DNA of 64,000 nt from Streptococcus thermophilus (GCF_010120595.1 NZ_CP038020.1:806001-870000), one strand, 5' to 3'. Shown: positions 28,718-39,132, numbered from the stretch's first letter. Numbers and translations are program-made. Notes: a model not told the origin generated them from the sequence alone.

Positions 28718-30532
28718 ATGTTTAAAATTTTTAAACGTTTGACGGCAAAAGAGTTAAGTATGATTGTCTTAGCTGTGATATTTGTTTGTTTGAACGTCTA
28801 TCTAAACTTGAAAATTCCAGACTATATGTCTGACATTATAACCCTCTTATCAACCAAGGGGACTAAGGCATCGGATATTTTTGCTTGGAATATGGATGCC
28901 CCAGGGATGCGAATGCTTTTAATGTCTTTTGCGGGCTTTATGGCCTCTGTAGTGGTTAGTTTTCTAGCTGCCAGAACAGCATCTAGTTTTACCACTCGTC
29001 TTCGTGATGATATCTTCCATCAGGTTTTAGATTTTTCGGATGCCGAGATTAAGAAATTCTCTATTCCTAGTCTTTTGACCCGTACGACAAACGATATTAC
29101 ACAATTACAGATGGCACTGACCATGGGGTTACAGGTTATTACACAGGGACCTATTATGGCAATCTGGGCTATTACAAAGATTGCTGATAAAAATGGGAAT
29201 TGGCTTCTTGCCTTGCTTGTGGCTGTGGCAGTAATTGCCATTCTTATGCTCTTCCTCTTGATTATGGTCATGCCTAAGCAACGTTTGATTCAGACTCTGA
29301 CAGATAAACTCAATAGTGTGACGCGTGAATCTCTTACTGGGATTCGTGTGGTGCGTGCCTATAACGCCGAGAGTTATCAAGAGGATAAGTTTGAAAAGGC
29401 CAATACTGATCTAACCCAAAACAATCTTTTCATCGGTCGTTCTTTTGCCTTGCTGACACCGGTAATGACTGCTGTATCTAGTGGTTTGACGCTAGCTATT
29501 TATTGGATTGGTGCGCATCTGATTGAAGATGTTAAGATTCCAACAGATCCAACTAAGATTGCTGGTGCCATGGAAGACAAGGTTCATCTCTTCTCAGACA
29601 TGGTGGTTTACTCATCTTATGCCATGCAGGTTGTTATGGGATTCATGATGATGATGGTTGTCTTCTTCCTTCTTCCACGAGCAGTTGTAGCAGCTGGACG
29701 TATCAATGAAGTTTTAGATACTCAATCTTCAGTTTCTTACCCTGAATATAGTTCTGAAAAGCCTAAAGAAGTCGGAACTGTTGAATTTGAAGACGTTTCC
29801 TTCCGTTATTCTGAAACTTCAGAGCCTGTTTTGGAGCATATTAGCTTCAAAGCTAAAAAAGGAGATACGGTTGCTCTTATTGGTTCGACTGGATCTGGTA
29901 AATCAACTCTTGTCAACCTTATCCCACGTTTTTACGATGCAACGCAAGGAACTATAAAGGTCGATGGTGTAGATGTGAGATATTACGATCACGAAACCTT
30001 GCACAATATTGTTGGTTATATCCCACAAAAGGCAGTACTTTTCTCAGGGGACATCACGTCAAATACGACGATGGGAACCAGCAATAACAGCCCTCTTGAT
30101 GACGCTAAAATTTGGGAAGCTCTCGAATTGGCTCAAGGAAAAGACTTTGTTGAAAATAAAGAAGGTCAACTTAAGGCAGAAGTGGCTCAAGCTGGGTCTA
30201 ACTTCTCAGGTGGTCAGAAACAACGTCTGGCTATTGCGCGTGCACTTGCCCGTAAGCCTGAAATCTTGATCTTTGACGATTCCTTCTCAGCTTTGGACTA
30301 TAAGACCGATCGCAAGTTGCGTCAAGAATTGGCTGAAAAAACACAAGATATGACCAAGTTGATTGTTGCGCAACGCATCTCTACTATTATGGATGCTGAC
30401 CAAATCTTAGTTCTTGATAAAGGTAAGGTCGTTGGTCAAGGAACCCACGAGGAACTCTTGGCTAACAATGAGGTTTACCAAGAAATTGCCTATTCACAAT
30501 TGTCTAAGGAGGAGTTAGAAGATGGAAAATAA
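28718..30532 (+). CDS. Heterodimeric multidrug-type ABC exporter, subunit with degenerate catalytic site
   Basis: A 604-residue half-transporter with an N-terminal six-helix membrane domain (residues about 1-330) and a C-terminal ATPase. Walker A is LIGSTGSGKSTLV; the signature is NFSGGQKQR; Walker B is ILIFDDSFSALD, where the catalytic Glu after Walker B is Asp. This asymmetry is typical of the first partner in heterodimers such as LmrCD, BmrCD and PatAB. It overlaps the next gene by 11 nt (30522-30532), ensuring paired synthesis. Substrate unknown; control by the MarR gene upstream suggests a toxic compound. Confidence 0.9.
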   Translation: MFKIFKRLTAKELSMIVLAVIFVCLNVYLNLKIPDYMSDIITLLSTKGTKASDIFAWNMDAPGMRMLLMSFAGFMASVVVSFLAARTASSFTTRLRDDIFHQVLDFSDAEIKKFSIPSLLTRTTNDITQLQMALTMGLQVITQGPIMAIWAITKIADKNGNWLLALLVAVAVIAILMLFLLIMVMPKQRLIQTLTDKLNSVTRESLTGIRVVRAYNAESYQEDKFEKANTDLTQNNLFIGRSFALLTPVMTAVSSGLTLAIYWIGAHLIEDVKIPTDPTKIAGAMEDKVHLFSDMVVYSSYAMQVVMGFMMMMVVFFLLPRAVVAAGRINEVLDTQSSVSYPEYSSEKPKEVGTVEFEDVSFRYSETSEPVLEHISFKAKKGDTVALIGSTGSGKSTLVNLIPRFYDATQGTIKVDGVDVRYYDHETLHNIVGYIPQKAVLFSGDITSNTTMGTSNNSPLDDAKIWEALELAQGKDFVENKEGQLKAEVAQAGSNFSGGQKQRLAIARALARKPEILIFDDSFSALDYKTDRKLRQELAEKTQDMTKLIVAQRISTIMDADQILVLDKGKVVGQGTHEELLANNEVYQEIAYSQLSKEELEDGK

Positions 30533-32300
30533 GCCAAAAACATCGTCCTATAAACGTTTAAAACCCTACATTAAAGGTTTCCAAGTTCCCTTTGTCCTTG
30601 CGATTGTTGGAGCCATTATTTCAGCAGTTATAACTGTTATTGGACCTGATAAATTAAAAGAAATCACCAATCTTATTACAGATGGGATTACGCCAACTAA
30701 GATGGGGGTTATTCCGGGCATCGATTTAGACAAGGTGGGCAGCATTGCTTTAACCTTGGCTGTTTTATATGCCATTTCAGCCATTGTTGGTTACTTACAA
30801 AGTTTTACCGTTGTAACAATTACGCAACGATTTTCACAACGTTTCCGTACAGCAATCCAAAAGAAAATCAACACCGTACCTCTTAATTATTTTGATAGTC
30901 ATTCTCAAGGAGACACACTCTCTCGTGTGACTAATGACGTTGACCTTTTGGGACAATCGCTTAGTCAGGGTCTGGGTACTCTAATTACTTCAAGCGTTCT
31001 CTTGGTAGCAGCCATTATTATGATGTTCTACTCAAATGTTACTATGGCTTTCACTGCGATTGGTTCTGTCTTGATAGGATTTGTTCTAGTAGCCTTTATC
31101 ATGGGCTTCTCGCAACCACTTTTTAAACGCCAACAAGAAAATTTGGCTAACATTAATGGGTACATTGAAGAAATCTACACAGGTCAAGCAGTTGTAACGA
31201 GCTACAATGCATCTAAAGAAAGCAGTCAAGATTTCAAGGGGCTTAATGATAAGCTCTATAATTCTATGTGGCAATCTCAGTTTATCTCTGGTATTATGAT
31301 GCCACTTATGATTTTCGTCGGTAACTTTGGTTACGTCATGGTCTGCTTGGTAGGTGCGGTTAAGGTAATTGACGGAAGCCTGACCATCGGTGATGTGGTA
31401 GCCTTCATGACCTATGTTCGTATCTTTTCACAACCTCTTTCTCAAATTGCACAAGGGATTACACAACTCCAATCAGCAACTGCAGCTATTGGTAGTATCT
31501 TTGAATTTTTGGAAGAAAAAGATATGGACGACGAGTCAGTCAAGACAGCTGAGTTGACAGATACCAAGGGTCAAGTAGTCTTTGACCACGTTTCCTTTGG
31601 TTATACTCCTGAAAAGACTATCATTCATGATTTTTCAGCTCTTGCCAAGCCAGGACAAAAGATTGCTATTGTTGGTCCGACGGGTGCTGGTAAGACAACC
31701 ATTGTTAACCTGCTTATGAAATTCTATAATATCGATAAAGGCCGTATCACCATTGACGGTGTGGATACGAACGACATGAAGCGTGAGACCGTCCATGATC
31801 AATTTTCTATGGTACTTCAAGACACTTGGCTCTTTGAAGGAACGATTCGAGATAACTTGATTTACAACCAAGAAAATATCTCTGACGAGCAAGTTATTGC
31901 TACAGCCAAGGCCGTGGGTGTTCATCACTTCATCACCACACTTCCAAAAGGTTACGATACCTATTTGGATGATTCTGTTACTTTATCAGTTGGTCAGAAA
32001 CAACTTTTGACCATTGCGCGTGCACTTCTTAAGGATGCCCCTCTTCTTATCTTGGACGAGGCAACATCATCAGTTGACACACGAACAGAAGAATTGATTC
32101 AGAAGGCTATGGACAAGCTTATGGAGGGTCGTACATCCTTTGTCATTGCCCACCGCTTATCAACCATTCGAAATGCGGACCTCATCCTTGTGATGAAAGA
32201 TGGTAACATTATTGAACAGGGAAATCATGATGAGCTCATGGCAGCAAATGGATTCTATGCTGATCTTTATAATAGTCAGTTTACGGAAGAAGTGGCCTAG
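30522..32300 (+). CDS. Heterodimeric multidrug-type ABC exporter, second subunit
   Basis: A 592-residue half-transporter, with membrane domain (residues about 1-330) and ATPase. Walker A is IVGPTGAGKTTIV and Walker B is LLILDEATSSVD with the intact catalytic Glu; the signature is LSVGQKQLL, where the second Gly is Val. In the heterodimer, the intact Walker B of this subunit works with the canonical signature of the partner, giving one good ATP site. Last gene of the operon. The gene is intact, unlike the region that follows. Confidence 0.9.
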   Translation: MENKPKTSSYKRLKPYIKGFQVPFVLAIVGAIISAVITVIGPDKLKEITNLITDGITPTKMGVIPGIDLDKVGSIALTLAVLYAISAIVGYLQSFTVVTITQRFSQRFRTAIQKKINTVPLNYFDSHSQGDTLSRVTNDVDLLGQSLSQGLGTLITSSVLLVAAIIMMFYSNVTMAFTAIGSVLIGFVLVAFIMGFSQPLFKRQQENLANINGYIEEIYTGQAVVTSYNASKESSQDFKGLNDKLYNSMWQSQFISGIMMPLMIFVGNFGYVMVCLVGAVKVIDGSLTIGDVVAFMTYVRIFSQPLSQIAQGITQLQSATAAIGSIFEFLEEKDMDDESVKTAELTDTKGQVVFDHVSFGYTPEKTIIHDFSALAKPGQKIAIVGPTGAGKTTIVNLLMKFYNIDKGRITIDGVDTNDMKRETVHDQFSMVLQDTWLFEGTIRDNLIYNQENISDEQVIATAKAVGVHHFITTLPKGYDTYLDDSVTLSVGQKQLLTIARALLKDAPLLILDEATSSVDTRTEELIQKAMDKLMEGRTSFVIAHRLSTIRNADLILVMKDGNIIEQGNHDELMAANGFYADLYNSQFTEEVA

Positions 32301-32429
32301 GATATTCTTATAAAATTATAAGATTTAACAAAATTCCATAAAACGTATGATTGTAAGTCATGCGTTTTGTGTTATACTGAGAAGAAACAGACAGATTATG
32401 AGATAAGATGCAATATTGCAAAGCAAGAC

Positions 32430-32935
32430 AAGATGAAGTTTAAAAAGTGACATGAGTGTGCGCAGATGCTTTTGAAGATTATCCCTGCCTCTCGATGAAT
32501 GCTAGTAATTTAAAGAATCCTGAACAGTATGATGAGTTTGTCTTAGCTTTGCAGAAAATATTGATCCGTTTTGCTATAAAAATGGACTCTTGTTTGGTGG
32601 CTGAAGAGGATGGTCACATTGTTGCAGCAGCTATTTTACAGCATCAGACGGTATCTATGCTTAACAATCTTCAAAATGGGGCGATCAAGCTTTTCCGTTT
32701 TATAAGTATTATTAGATTGTTCAAGTATTTTAACTTCGTTGAAGAGTCTGAAAGAAATCTAGAAGATTCTGCAGAGTACGACTGGTACCTGATGATGTTG
32801 TCAGTGACTCCGGATTATCAAAGATAAGGGATAGGGAGTCGCTTCTCGCTTGAACCCTTTGGTGGGAATCATCAACACTGTGAGGTCTTTTCAGACGAAG
32901 CAGGAAATTACCAAGGTCCTCAACACACTCACAGA
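32430..32935 (+). pseudogene. GNAT acetyltransferase, decayed
   Basis: Codons from about 32456 read VCADAFEDYPCLSMNASNLK and continue through LMMLSVTPDYQR to a TAA at 32825, in the acetyl-CoA motif where QGIGSR would be expected (YQR-stop-GIGSRF; CAA to TAA). After it the frame runs on (FSLEPFGGNHQHCEVFSDEA) to a further stop near 32937. No start codon with an RBS remains in this frame, so an upstream frameshift is likely. Substrate unknown. Confidence 0.7.
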
Positions 32936-32937
32936 GA

Positions 32938-34012
32938 ATAATGGAAGCTTCGGAAAAAACCACAAAAATTGAGACCAATCAAGGAGATGAGATTCCTTCG
33001 AACAGTTTTCGATTTTTCAGCGTTATTTTATCGGGTGATATGGTTGTTAGTAAGGATACCAGTCCTATGTTCCTAATAAACGACGATGAAGTGGCTAGAT
33101 ATGCCCTGACAGTTAGACCGTTTGACCAATAATCTTGGAACGATTAGAGAAAAAATATCAATCTTAGCTGTCAAGTTAGTAAGGTCAGTGAAAATAAGGT
33201 TTTGGTAGTCTTTTTGGACACGACCTCTTATTATAATTCTTCCCAAGCCTTGTTCAATCTTTCTATTCTTTTATCACTGTTTGCTTTTATCTTTTTTGTC
33301 ATCATTGTCAGTGCTTTGTCAGGAATCGTCATTCGTCCCTTCATTCGAAATTATGAAAAGCAGCGACGTTTTATCACCATGCTGGTCATGAATTAAAGAC
33401 ACCGTTAGCTATTATTTCTGCTAATACGGAGCTACAGGAACTCATGACAGGGGAGAATGAATGGATCAAGTCAACTAATGACCAAGTGGCACGTTTGACT
33501 AATCTAATCAATTCTCTTGTGGCTTTATCTCGTCTGGAGGAGCAGCCGGACATTGTTCTTCAAAATGTGGATTTTTCCTATATTACAGAGGATGCAGCCG
33601 AGGACTTTAAGGGACCTGTCGTCCGAGATGGCAAATCCTTCGTTATGGATATCACTCCAGATATCCATGTAAAATCCGAGGGAAAATCTCTCTTTGAACT
33701 TATAACTCTCCTAGTGGATAATGCTAACAAGTATTGTGATCCAGAAGGAACGGTTACGGTAAGACTTCGTCAGATTGGAAGAACGTGTAAAAGGGCTCGT
33801 TTAGAAGTGTCAAATACCTATAAAGAAGGCAAGAAAATTGATTATGGTAAGTTTTTGAGCGCTTTTATCGTATTGATGAGTCTCATAATAACAAAGAGCA
33901 CAGTGGTTTCGGCATAGGTCTATCCATGGCGCAAAGCATGGTCAAATTATTTAAGGGGGCGAATCCTTGCCTCCTATAAAAATGACACCATCACCTTTAC
34001 GGTCATCTTGTA
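32938..34012 (+). pseudogene. Two-component sensor histidine kinase, decayed
   Basis: Fragments in several frames add up to a kinase: a sensor part (VARYALTVRPFD ... VSKVSENKVLVVFLDTTSYY), a membrane helix (LFNLSILLSLFAFIFFVII), the phospho-acceptor region AGHELKTPLAIISANTELQ (frame change near 33380), the N-box LITLLVDNANKYCD and the G-box HSGFGIGLSMAQSM (after loss of one T in the run near 33848). At least three lesions and several stops are visible. No response-regulator gene is next to it. The former signal is unknown. Confidence 0.78.
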
Positions 34013-34030
34013 AACATATTTTTTTAATAT

Positions 34031-34059
34031 TTGACTAGGTGAAAATCCTAATTTATGAT
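34031..34059 (+). promoter_or_regulatory. Promoter upstream of pyrH
   Basis: TTGACT (34031-34036), 17-bp spacer, TATGAT (34054-34059). Confidence 0.6.
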
Positions 34060-34145
34060 AAAATAGTAAGGATGAAGATTTAGTGTTTGCTTTGCAAAAA
34101 AAAGAAACCATTTTCTTATCCAAATCGTCAAAAGGAGAAGGTCAA

Positions 34146-34232
34146 ATGAGTTCCTTTGCAACCTTTAAAATGATGGCAACTGATGGATTAGAAATGATAA
34201 ATCTCAGCTAAGAATCAAATCAGAAATATAAT
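34146..34232 (+). CDS. Possible 28-codon small protein ahead of pyrH
   Basis: The ATG at 34146 follows a strong AAAAGGAGAAGG ribosome site and opens a 28-codon frame (MSSFATFKMMATDGLEMIKS, ending in RIKSEI) that stops 18 nt before pyrH. It may be a leader peptide, a small membrane-active peptide or the start of a decayed gene. Only the RBS and position support it. Confidence 0.35.
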
Positions 34233-34250
34233 AGTTAATAGGGAGAAATC

Positions 34251-34988
34251 ATGGCAGAACCAAAATACAAACGTGTCCTCATTAAACTTTCAGGTGAAGC
34301 TCTAGCTGGTGAAAAAGGTGTTGGGATCGATCTTCCAACCGTCCAAGCTATAGCTAAAGAAATTGCTGAGGTAGCGGATTCAGGTATTCAAATTGCTCTA
34401 GTTATCGGTGGTGGTAACCTCTGGCGTGGAGAACCCGCAGCTGAAGCAGGAATGGATCGTGTTCAAGCTGACTATACTGGAATGCTTGGGACAACTATGA
34501 ATGCTCTTGTTATGGCTGACAGTTTGAAACAACTGGGTGTCGATACACGTGTTCAAACAGCGATTGATATGAAATCTGTGGCTGAGCCTTATATTCGTGG
34601 CCGTGCCCTTCGTCACTTTGAAAAAGGGCGTATCGTTATTTTTGCAGCAGGTATTGGTTCACCATACTTTTCAACAGATACAACGGCAGCACTTCGTGCC
34701 GCTGAAATCGAATCCGATGCCATCCTTATGGCTAAAAATGGTGTCGATGGTGTCTACAATGATGACCCCCGTAAAAACGCTGATGCTGTCAAATTTGACA
34801 AATTGACACATGTAGAAGTTATCAAGCGTGGTTTGAAAATTATGGATGCCACAGCTTCTACCCTTTCAATGGATAATGACATTGATCTTGTTGTCTTTAA
34901 TATGAACGAACCTGGAAATATCAAACGTGTTATTTTTGGTGAACAAATTGGGACAACTGTATCTAACAAAGCAGAATTACGTAAATAA
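34251..34988 (+). CDS. pyrH: UMP kinase
   Basis: Phosphorylates UMP to UDP in pyrimidine nucleotide synthesis. The 245-residue amino-acid-kinase-fold enzyme has [20 protein letters not shown] at the N-terminus, the GGGNLWRG loop, the [13 protein letters not shown] region and [14 protein letters not shown]. Full length. Followed by frr after 14 nt, the usual pyrH-frr pair. Confidence 0.96.
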
Positions 34989-35002
34989 GAAAGAGAGAAC
35001 TC

Positions 35003-35560
35003 ATGACAAACGCAATTATTGAAAAAGCAAAAGAACGTTTTGCCCACACACACGAGTCATTGGCCCGTGAATTCGGAGCTATCCGTGCAGGTCGTGCCAA
35101 TGCATCACTTCTTGACCGCATCACTGTGGAATACTATGGTGCTCCAACACCGCTTAACCAATTGGCTTCAATCACTGTTCCTGAAGCACGTGTTCTTTTG
35201 ATTTCACCATTTGATAAAGGATCAATCGCTGATATCGAACGTGCCATCAATGAATCTGACCTTGGTATCAACCCAGCTAACGATGGCTCTGTAATCCGCT
35301 TGGTTATCCCAGCACTTACAGAAGAAACTCGTAAAGAGTTAGCCAAAGAAGTGAAAAAAGTCGGTGAAAATGCTAAAATCGCTATCCGTAACATCCGTCG
35401 TGATGCTATGGATGAAGCTAAAAAGCAAGAAAAAGAAAAAGAAATTACAGAAGATCAATTGAAAACTTTGGAAAAAGATATCCAAAAAGCAACTGATGAT
35501 GCTGTTAATAAGATCGACAGCATGATAGCAGAGAAGGAAAAAGAACTCCTTACTGTTTAA
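35003..35560 (+). CDS. frr: Ribosome-recycling factor
   Basis: With EF-G, it splits post-termination ribosomes. The 185-residue protein has the typical sequence, including [20 protein letters not shown] near the N-terminus, [19 protein letters not shown] in the middle and the C-terminal three-helix-bundle half. Co-transcribed with pyrH. RBS AGAGAG lies before the ATG. Confidence 0.97.
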   Translation: MTNAIIEKAKERFAHTHESLAREFGAIRAGRANASLLDRITVEYYGAPTPLNQLASITVPEARVLLISPFDKGSIADIERAINESDLGINPANDGSVIRLVIPALTEETRKELAKEVKKVGENAKIAIRNIRRDAMDEAKKQEKEKEITEDQLKTLEKDIQKATDDAVNKIDSMIAEKEKELLTV

Positions 35561-35573
35561 TCAATAGAAAATA

Positions 35574-35638
35574 AGGAGAGTGGGACAGAAAGCAAAAGAG
35601 CATGGAATATGTTAGCTTCCTTGTCCGACTCTATTTTT
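35574..35638 (+). repeat. Streptococcal GTGGGAC-type intergenic stem-loop
   Basis: GAGAGTGGGACAGAAA ... TTGTCCGACTCTATTTTT forms a long imperfect stem ending in Ts, so it acts as the frr terminator. Related GAGTGGGA arms occur at 28138-28183 and near 45119-45220. Such short structured repeats are frequent between streptococcal genes. Confidence 0.6.
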
Positions 35639-35650
35639 AGAGGAAAAAAG

Positions 35651-36508
35651 ATGAATACACTACTTGGAACCATCATTACTGCACTAGTAACTGATGAAAA
35701 TGACCGCTTTTACTTTGTTCAAAAGGATGGTGTGACCTTTGCTTTGGCTAAAGATGAGGGAGAACACGCCATTGGTGACATGGTGAAAGGTTTCGCCTAT
35801 ACAGATAGTAAGCAAAAATTACGTTTGACTCAAAAGGAAATCAAGGCAACTCGAGAATCTTACGATTGGGGAGAGGTCACTGATGTCCGAAAAGATTTAG
35901 GTGTCTTTGTAGACGTGGGAATTCCAGATAAGGAAATCGTTGTCTCTCTTGATGTTTTACCTGAACTCAAAGAGCTCTGGCCCAAGAAGGGGGACAAACT
36001 CTATATAAAACTAGATGTGGATAAAAAAGATCGTATTTGGGGGCTTCCTGCTGAACCTGAGGTCTTTCAACGCATAGCTGGTCCTGCTTACGATAATATG
36101 CAAAATCAAAAATGGCCAGCCATTGCCTACCGTCTTAAACTGTCAGGAACCTTTGTTTATCTGCCAGAGAATAATATGCTTGGCTTCATCCATCCATCAG
36201 AACGTTATGCTGAGCCGCGCTTGGGTCAAGTCCTTGAAGCGCGTGTGATTGGATTTAGAGAAGTTGACCGCACCCTTAACCTTTCTCTTAAACCACGTTC
36301 TTTTGAAATGCTCGAGAATGATGCACAGATGATTTTGACCTATATAGAGAGTAACGGTGGCTTTATGGCACTTAATGATAAATCGTCACCAGCAGATATC
36401 AAGGCGACCTTTGGTATTTCTAAGGGACAATTCAAAAAAGCCTTGGGTGGTCTGATGAAGGCTAAAAAAGTCAAACAAGATCAGTTTGGAACAGAATTAA
36501 TCGGTTAG
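35651..36508 (+). CDS. cvfB: S1-domain RNA-binding protein CvfB
   Basis: A 285-residue protein with three S1-like RNA-binding domains in tandem and a C-terminal winged helix (the last about 60 residues: [18 protein letters not shown] ... [20 protein letters not shown]). CvfB homologues affect virulence-gene expression in staphylococci; the role in a dairy streptococcus is not known. The start is the ATG at 35651 with AGAGGAAAAAAG before it. A longer frame from 35609 would reach into the upstream stem-loop and is rejected. Confidence 0.88.
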   Translation: MNTLLGTIITALVTDENDRFYFVQKDGVTFALAKDEGEHAIGDMVKGFAYTDSKQKLRLTQKEIKATRESYDWGEVTDVRKDLGVFVDVGIPDKEIVVSLDVLPELKELWPKKGDKLYIKLDVDKKDRIWGLPAEPEVFQRIAGPAYDNMQNQKWPAIAYRLKLSGTFVYLPENNMLGFIHPSERYAEPRLGQVLEARVIGFREVDRTLNLSLKPRSFEMLENDAQMILTYIESNGGFMALNDKSSPADIKATFGISKGQFKKALGGLMKAKKVKQDQFGTELIG

Positions 36509-36516
36509 GAGAAGGT

Positions 36517-36732
36517 ATGAGAAAATCCTTTTATACTTGGCTGATGGCTCAACGTAATCCAAAATCAAATGAACCGGTAGCTATTTTAGCCGATTTGGCT
36601 TTTGAAGATTCAACCTTTCCTAAGCATACCGATGATTTTGAAGAAGTTAGTCGTTACTTGGAAGATCATGCTAGTTTCTCTTTCAATCTAGGTCAATTTG
36701 ACCAGATTTGGGAAGACTATCTAGCACATTGA
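36517..36732 (+). CDS. YozE family SAM-like protein
   Basis: A 71-residue acidic helical protein of the YozE_SAM_like family, starting [20 protein letters not shown]. It follows cvfB after 8 nt and is co-transcribed with it, as in other streptococci. Function unknown. RBS AGGAGAAGG. Confidence 0.85.
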   Translation: MRKSFYTWLMAQRNPKSNEPVAILADLAFEDSTFPKHTDDFEEVSRYLEDHASFSFNLGQFDQIWEDYLAH

Positions 36733-36972
36733 TAGGGATAGGGCTTTACCATAGGTGTAACTGTTTTTTACAATTTTTTATTAAGTGGTTAGCATTTGAA
36801 TTGAAATAAATTGTTACATTTTTTTTACAAATATCTCAGATGTTTTTCAATAAATCAGGGTTGTTACAACTAGTTAGTAATTGCATTAAAGAGCAGTAAG
36901 TCACAATTTTTTTGATGGAAAGTGTGGTATTATTGTAGATATTAAAATCATTAAAAAAGGAATGAATTATAC
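36733..36972 (+). promoter_or_regulatory. cse upstream region with a WalR (VicR)-type box
   Basis: No gene. On the minus strand TGTAAA-N5-TGTAAC (36829-36813) fits the WalR consensus TGTWAH-N5-TGTWAH exactly. WalRK (VicRK) controls CHAP cell-wall hydrolases such as PcsB, so control of cse is plausible. The region is AT-rich with several TTGTTAC motifs; the RBS AAAAAGGA precedes the start. Confidence 0.55.
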
Positions 36973-38373
36973 ATGTTATCAAAATCTAAAACTACAAAGG
37001 CACTTCTTTACTCGACTGCAGCACTTTCGCTTTTTGCTGCTAGCCACGTACATGCCGATGAAACTTCTCACTGGACAGCACGTTCAGTAGATCAAATCAA
37101 GGCAGATATCTCTGTAAATGATAATCAACAAACTTACACTGTTCAATATGGTGATACTTTAGGTAGTATTGTTGAAGCGATGGGAATCGATGTGAATGTT
37201 TTGGCTAATATCAACGAAATTACAAACATTGACTTGATTTTCCCTGGAACAGTTTTGACAACAACATACAACGCCGATAATCAAGCAGTATCAGTTAAAG
37301 TTGAAACACCATCTTCAGAAACTTCTGACACACCTGTAGTAGCAGAATCTAACTTGACAACTAACGAAGTGACTGTAAATGGTCAATCTGTAGTAGCAGC
37401 TGATTTGTCAGCTCCAGTTGAAACTGTTAGCTTGACAGCTACTCAAGCACCTGCTAAAGAAGAATCAACACAAGTTGTTTCAGAAGTAACAGAGGCTATC
37501 GCATCAGCATCAGATGCTCCAGCTTACGCAGATACTGAACAACCAGTTGCAGACGCTATTGATCATGTTACTTCATCAGCTGAAGAAACACTTGCAGAAG
37601 AGGAAGCTCCAGCAACTGAAACATCTGCACAAGCTGAAACAACTGAAGTAGCAGCACACCAAGAAGCAGCAACATCAAAAGCTGCATCAGATGCACCAGA
37701 GAGTTCAGAAGCGCCAGCAGAACAACTAGCAGCTGCATCAGATGCACCAGAGAGTTCAGAAGCGCCAGCAGAACAACCAGCAGTAACATCAGAAGCTGCA
37801 TCAGATGCACCAGAGAGTTCAGAAGCTCCTGCTAGCGTAGCACCTGTCGCAACATCAGAAGCTGCTTCAGAAGCTCCTGCTAGCGTAGCACCTGTCGCAA
37901 CATCAGAAGCTGCACCAGCTGCTTCAGAAGCTCCTGTTAGCGTAGCACCTGTCGTAACATCAGAAGCTGCACCAGCTGCTTCAGAAGCTCCTGCACCAGC
38001 TGCTGAAACACATAAAGTGTCAGCAGCATCAACTCCTAATACATATCCAGTTGGACAATGTACTTGGGGTGTGAAATCATTGGCTCCATGGGCTGGTAAT
38101 AATTGGGGTAATGCTAAAGACTGGATTACTAGTGCGCGAGCAGCTGGTCATTCAGTAGGTACAACTCCAGTAGCCGGTGCGATTGCGGTATGGCCAAAAG
38201 ATGGTGGTGGTTATGGTCACGTAGCTTATGTTACATCAGCATCAGGTGCAAATTCAATTCAAGTTATGGAATCGAACTACGCTGGTAACATGTCAATCAG
38301 TAACTACCGTGGTACATTTGATCCAACTTCATCAGCGCATGGTGGTTCTGTATCTTATATTTACCCATTATGA
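36973..38373 (+). CDS. cse: Cse, secreted LysM-CHAP protein needed for cell separation
   Basis: A 466-residue exported wall protein required for separation of daughter cells in S. thermophilus chains. Order: signal peptide ending HVHA (residue about 28); LysM domain (about 52-98, [17 protein letters not shown]); a long Ala/Ser/Glu/Pro-rich variable linker (about 110-350) with [13 protein letters not shown] and [12 protein letters not shown] repeats; CHAP amidase/endopeptidase domain (about 357-466) with catalytic Cys in VGQCTWGVK and His in GYGHVAYV. The N-terminal half is like streptococcal Sip and the CHAP end is like PcsB. This published chimera is thought to have formed by insertion of a pcsB 3' end into sip. 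Confidence 0.93.
   Translation: MLSKSKTTKALLYSTAALSLFAASHVHADETSHWTARSVDQIKADISVNDNQQTYTVQYGDTLGSIVEAMGIDVNVLANINEITNIDLIFPGTVLTTTYNADNQAVSVKVETPSSETSDTPVVAESNLTTNEVTVNGQSVVAADLSAPVETVSLTATQAPAKEESTQVVSEVTEAIASASDAPAYADTEQPVADAIDHVTSSAEETLAEEEAPATETSAQAETTEVAAHQEAATSKAASDAPESSEAPAEQLAAASDAPESSEAPAEQPAVTSEAASDAPESSEAPASVAPVATSEAASEAPASVAPVATSEAAPAASEAPVSVAPVVTSEAAPAASEAPAPAAETHKVSAASTPNTYPVGQCTWGVKSLAPWAGNNWGNAKDWITSARAAGHSVGTTPVAGAIAVWPKDGGGYGHVAYVTSASGANSIQVMESNYAGNMSISNYRGTFDPTSSAHGGSVSYIYPL
37679..38002 (+). repeat. Repeat-rich linker of cse
   Basis: Direct repeats encode [13 protein letters not shown] (copies starting near 37687 and 37738, and a partial one near 37801) and [12 protein letters not shown] (near 37819, 37867 and 37927). 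The linker is known to differ between strains. Confidence 0.8.
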
Positions 38374-38380
38374 GTACAAC

Positions 38381-38418
38381 AAAAGCGATTCGGATATTCT
38401 CGAATCGCTTTTATTTTA
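38381..38418 (+). terminator. cse terminator
   Basis: AAAAGCGATTCG (38381-38392) pairs perfectly with CGAATCGCTTTT (38401-38412) over an 8-nt loop. It probably came with the transferred pcsB 3' end. Confidence 0.85.
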
Positions 38419-38582
38419 TATAAATAATATATTCAGCCTGAGAAAATAATGGTGTTTGAAAAAAATTCTAGACTAAGGGGAAGTATTTTTATCCTTGTTA
38501 AGTTCATGTGACACCATTTATTTGGCGTTGAAAATCAACTTAAAAAAGGTAGAATGGTCTAGTAGATATTTTGGAGGAAATC

Positions 38583-39053
38583 ATGTCTTATACGAATTTA
38601 AAGTTATTTGCTTTGTCGTCTAACCAAGAATTAGCAGTGACATCAGAAGCACCAGCAACTTCAGAAGCGCCAGCAAAACAACCAGCAGCAACAAATACAC
38701 TTCCAATGGATCCAAATCTTCAACCACAAGCTGAAGCTTTCCGTCAAGATGTAGCAGCAAAATTTGGTCTTACTAATATCGGTGGTTACCGTGAAGGTGA
38801 CCCACAAGACCATGGTAAAGGACGTGCCGTTGACGTTATGGTACCAGTTGGTTCAGAAGTTGGTAATCAAGTCGCTCAATATGCTGTAGACAATATCGCA
38901 AATGCAGGTATCTCATATGTCATCTACAGACAACATTTCTACGCACCAGTAGATAATATCTATGGACCAGCCAATACTTGGAACCAAATGCTTGATCGTG
39001 GTAGCATTACTGAAAACCACTATGACCACGTTCACGTATCATTCAATGCATAA
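38583..39053 (+). pseudogene. Fusion of the prs 5' end to the C-terminal part of sip
   Basis: A 156-codon frame with a strong RBS (GGAGG, 6 nt before the ATG). The first 18 residues (MSYTNLKLFALSSNQELA) are those of streptococcal ribose-phosphate pyrophosphokinase (Prs). The rest (TSEAPATSEAPAKQP linker, then LQPQAEAFRQDVAAKFGLTN to the end HYDHVHVSFNA) is the C-terminal domain of the surface immunogenic protein Sip. It has no signal peptide, so the Sip domain would stay inside the cell. This is the right-hand remnant of the sip gene split by the pcsB-prs segment that made cse. Possibly translated, but probably not functional. Confidence 0.8.
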
Positions 39054-39065
39054 TTAAGAATTACA

Positions 39066-39092
39066 AAAAGTCACGCCTGGCGTGATTTTTTT
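39066..39092 (+). terminator. Terminator after the sip fragment
   Basis: TCACGC-CTG-GCGTGA stem-loop followed by seven Ts. A TATAAT for phoH follows at 39095-39100. Confidence 0.8.
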
Positions 39093-39132
39093 GATATAAT
39101 GGATAAAAATACTTAAGAAAGAGGAACTCTAT

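Noticed and set aside
37568..37810. Leu-rich minus-strand frame opposite cse
   Set aside because: Antisense mirror of the Ala/Ser/Glu repeats.
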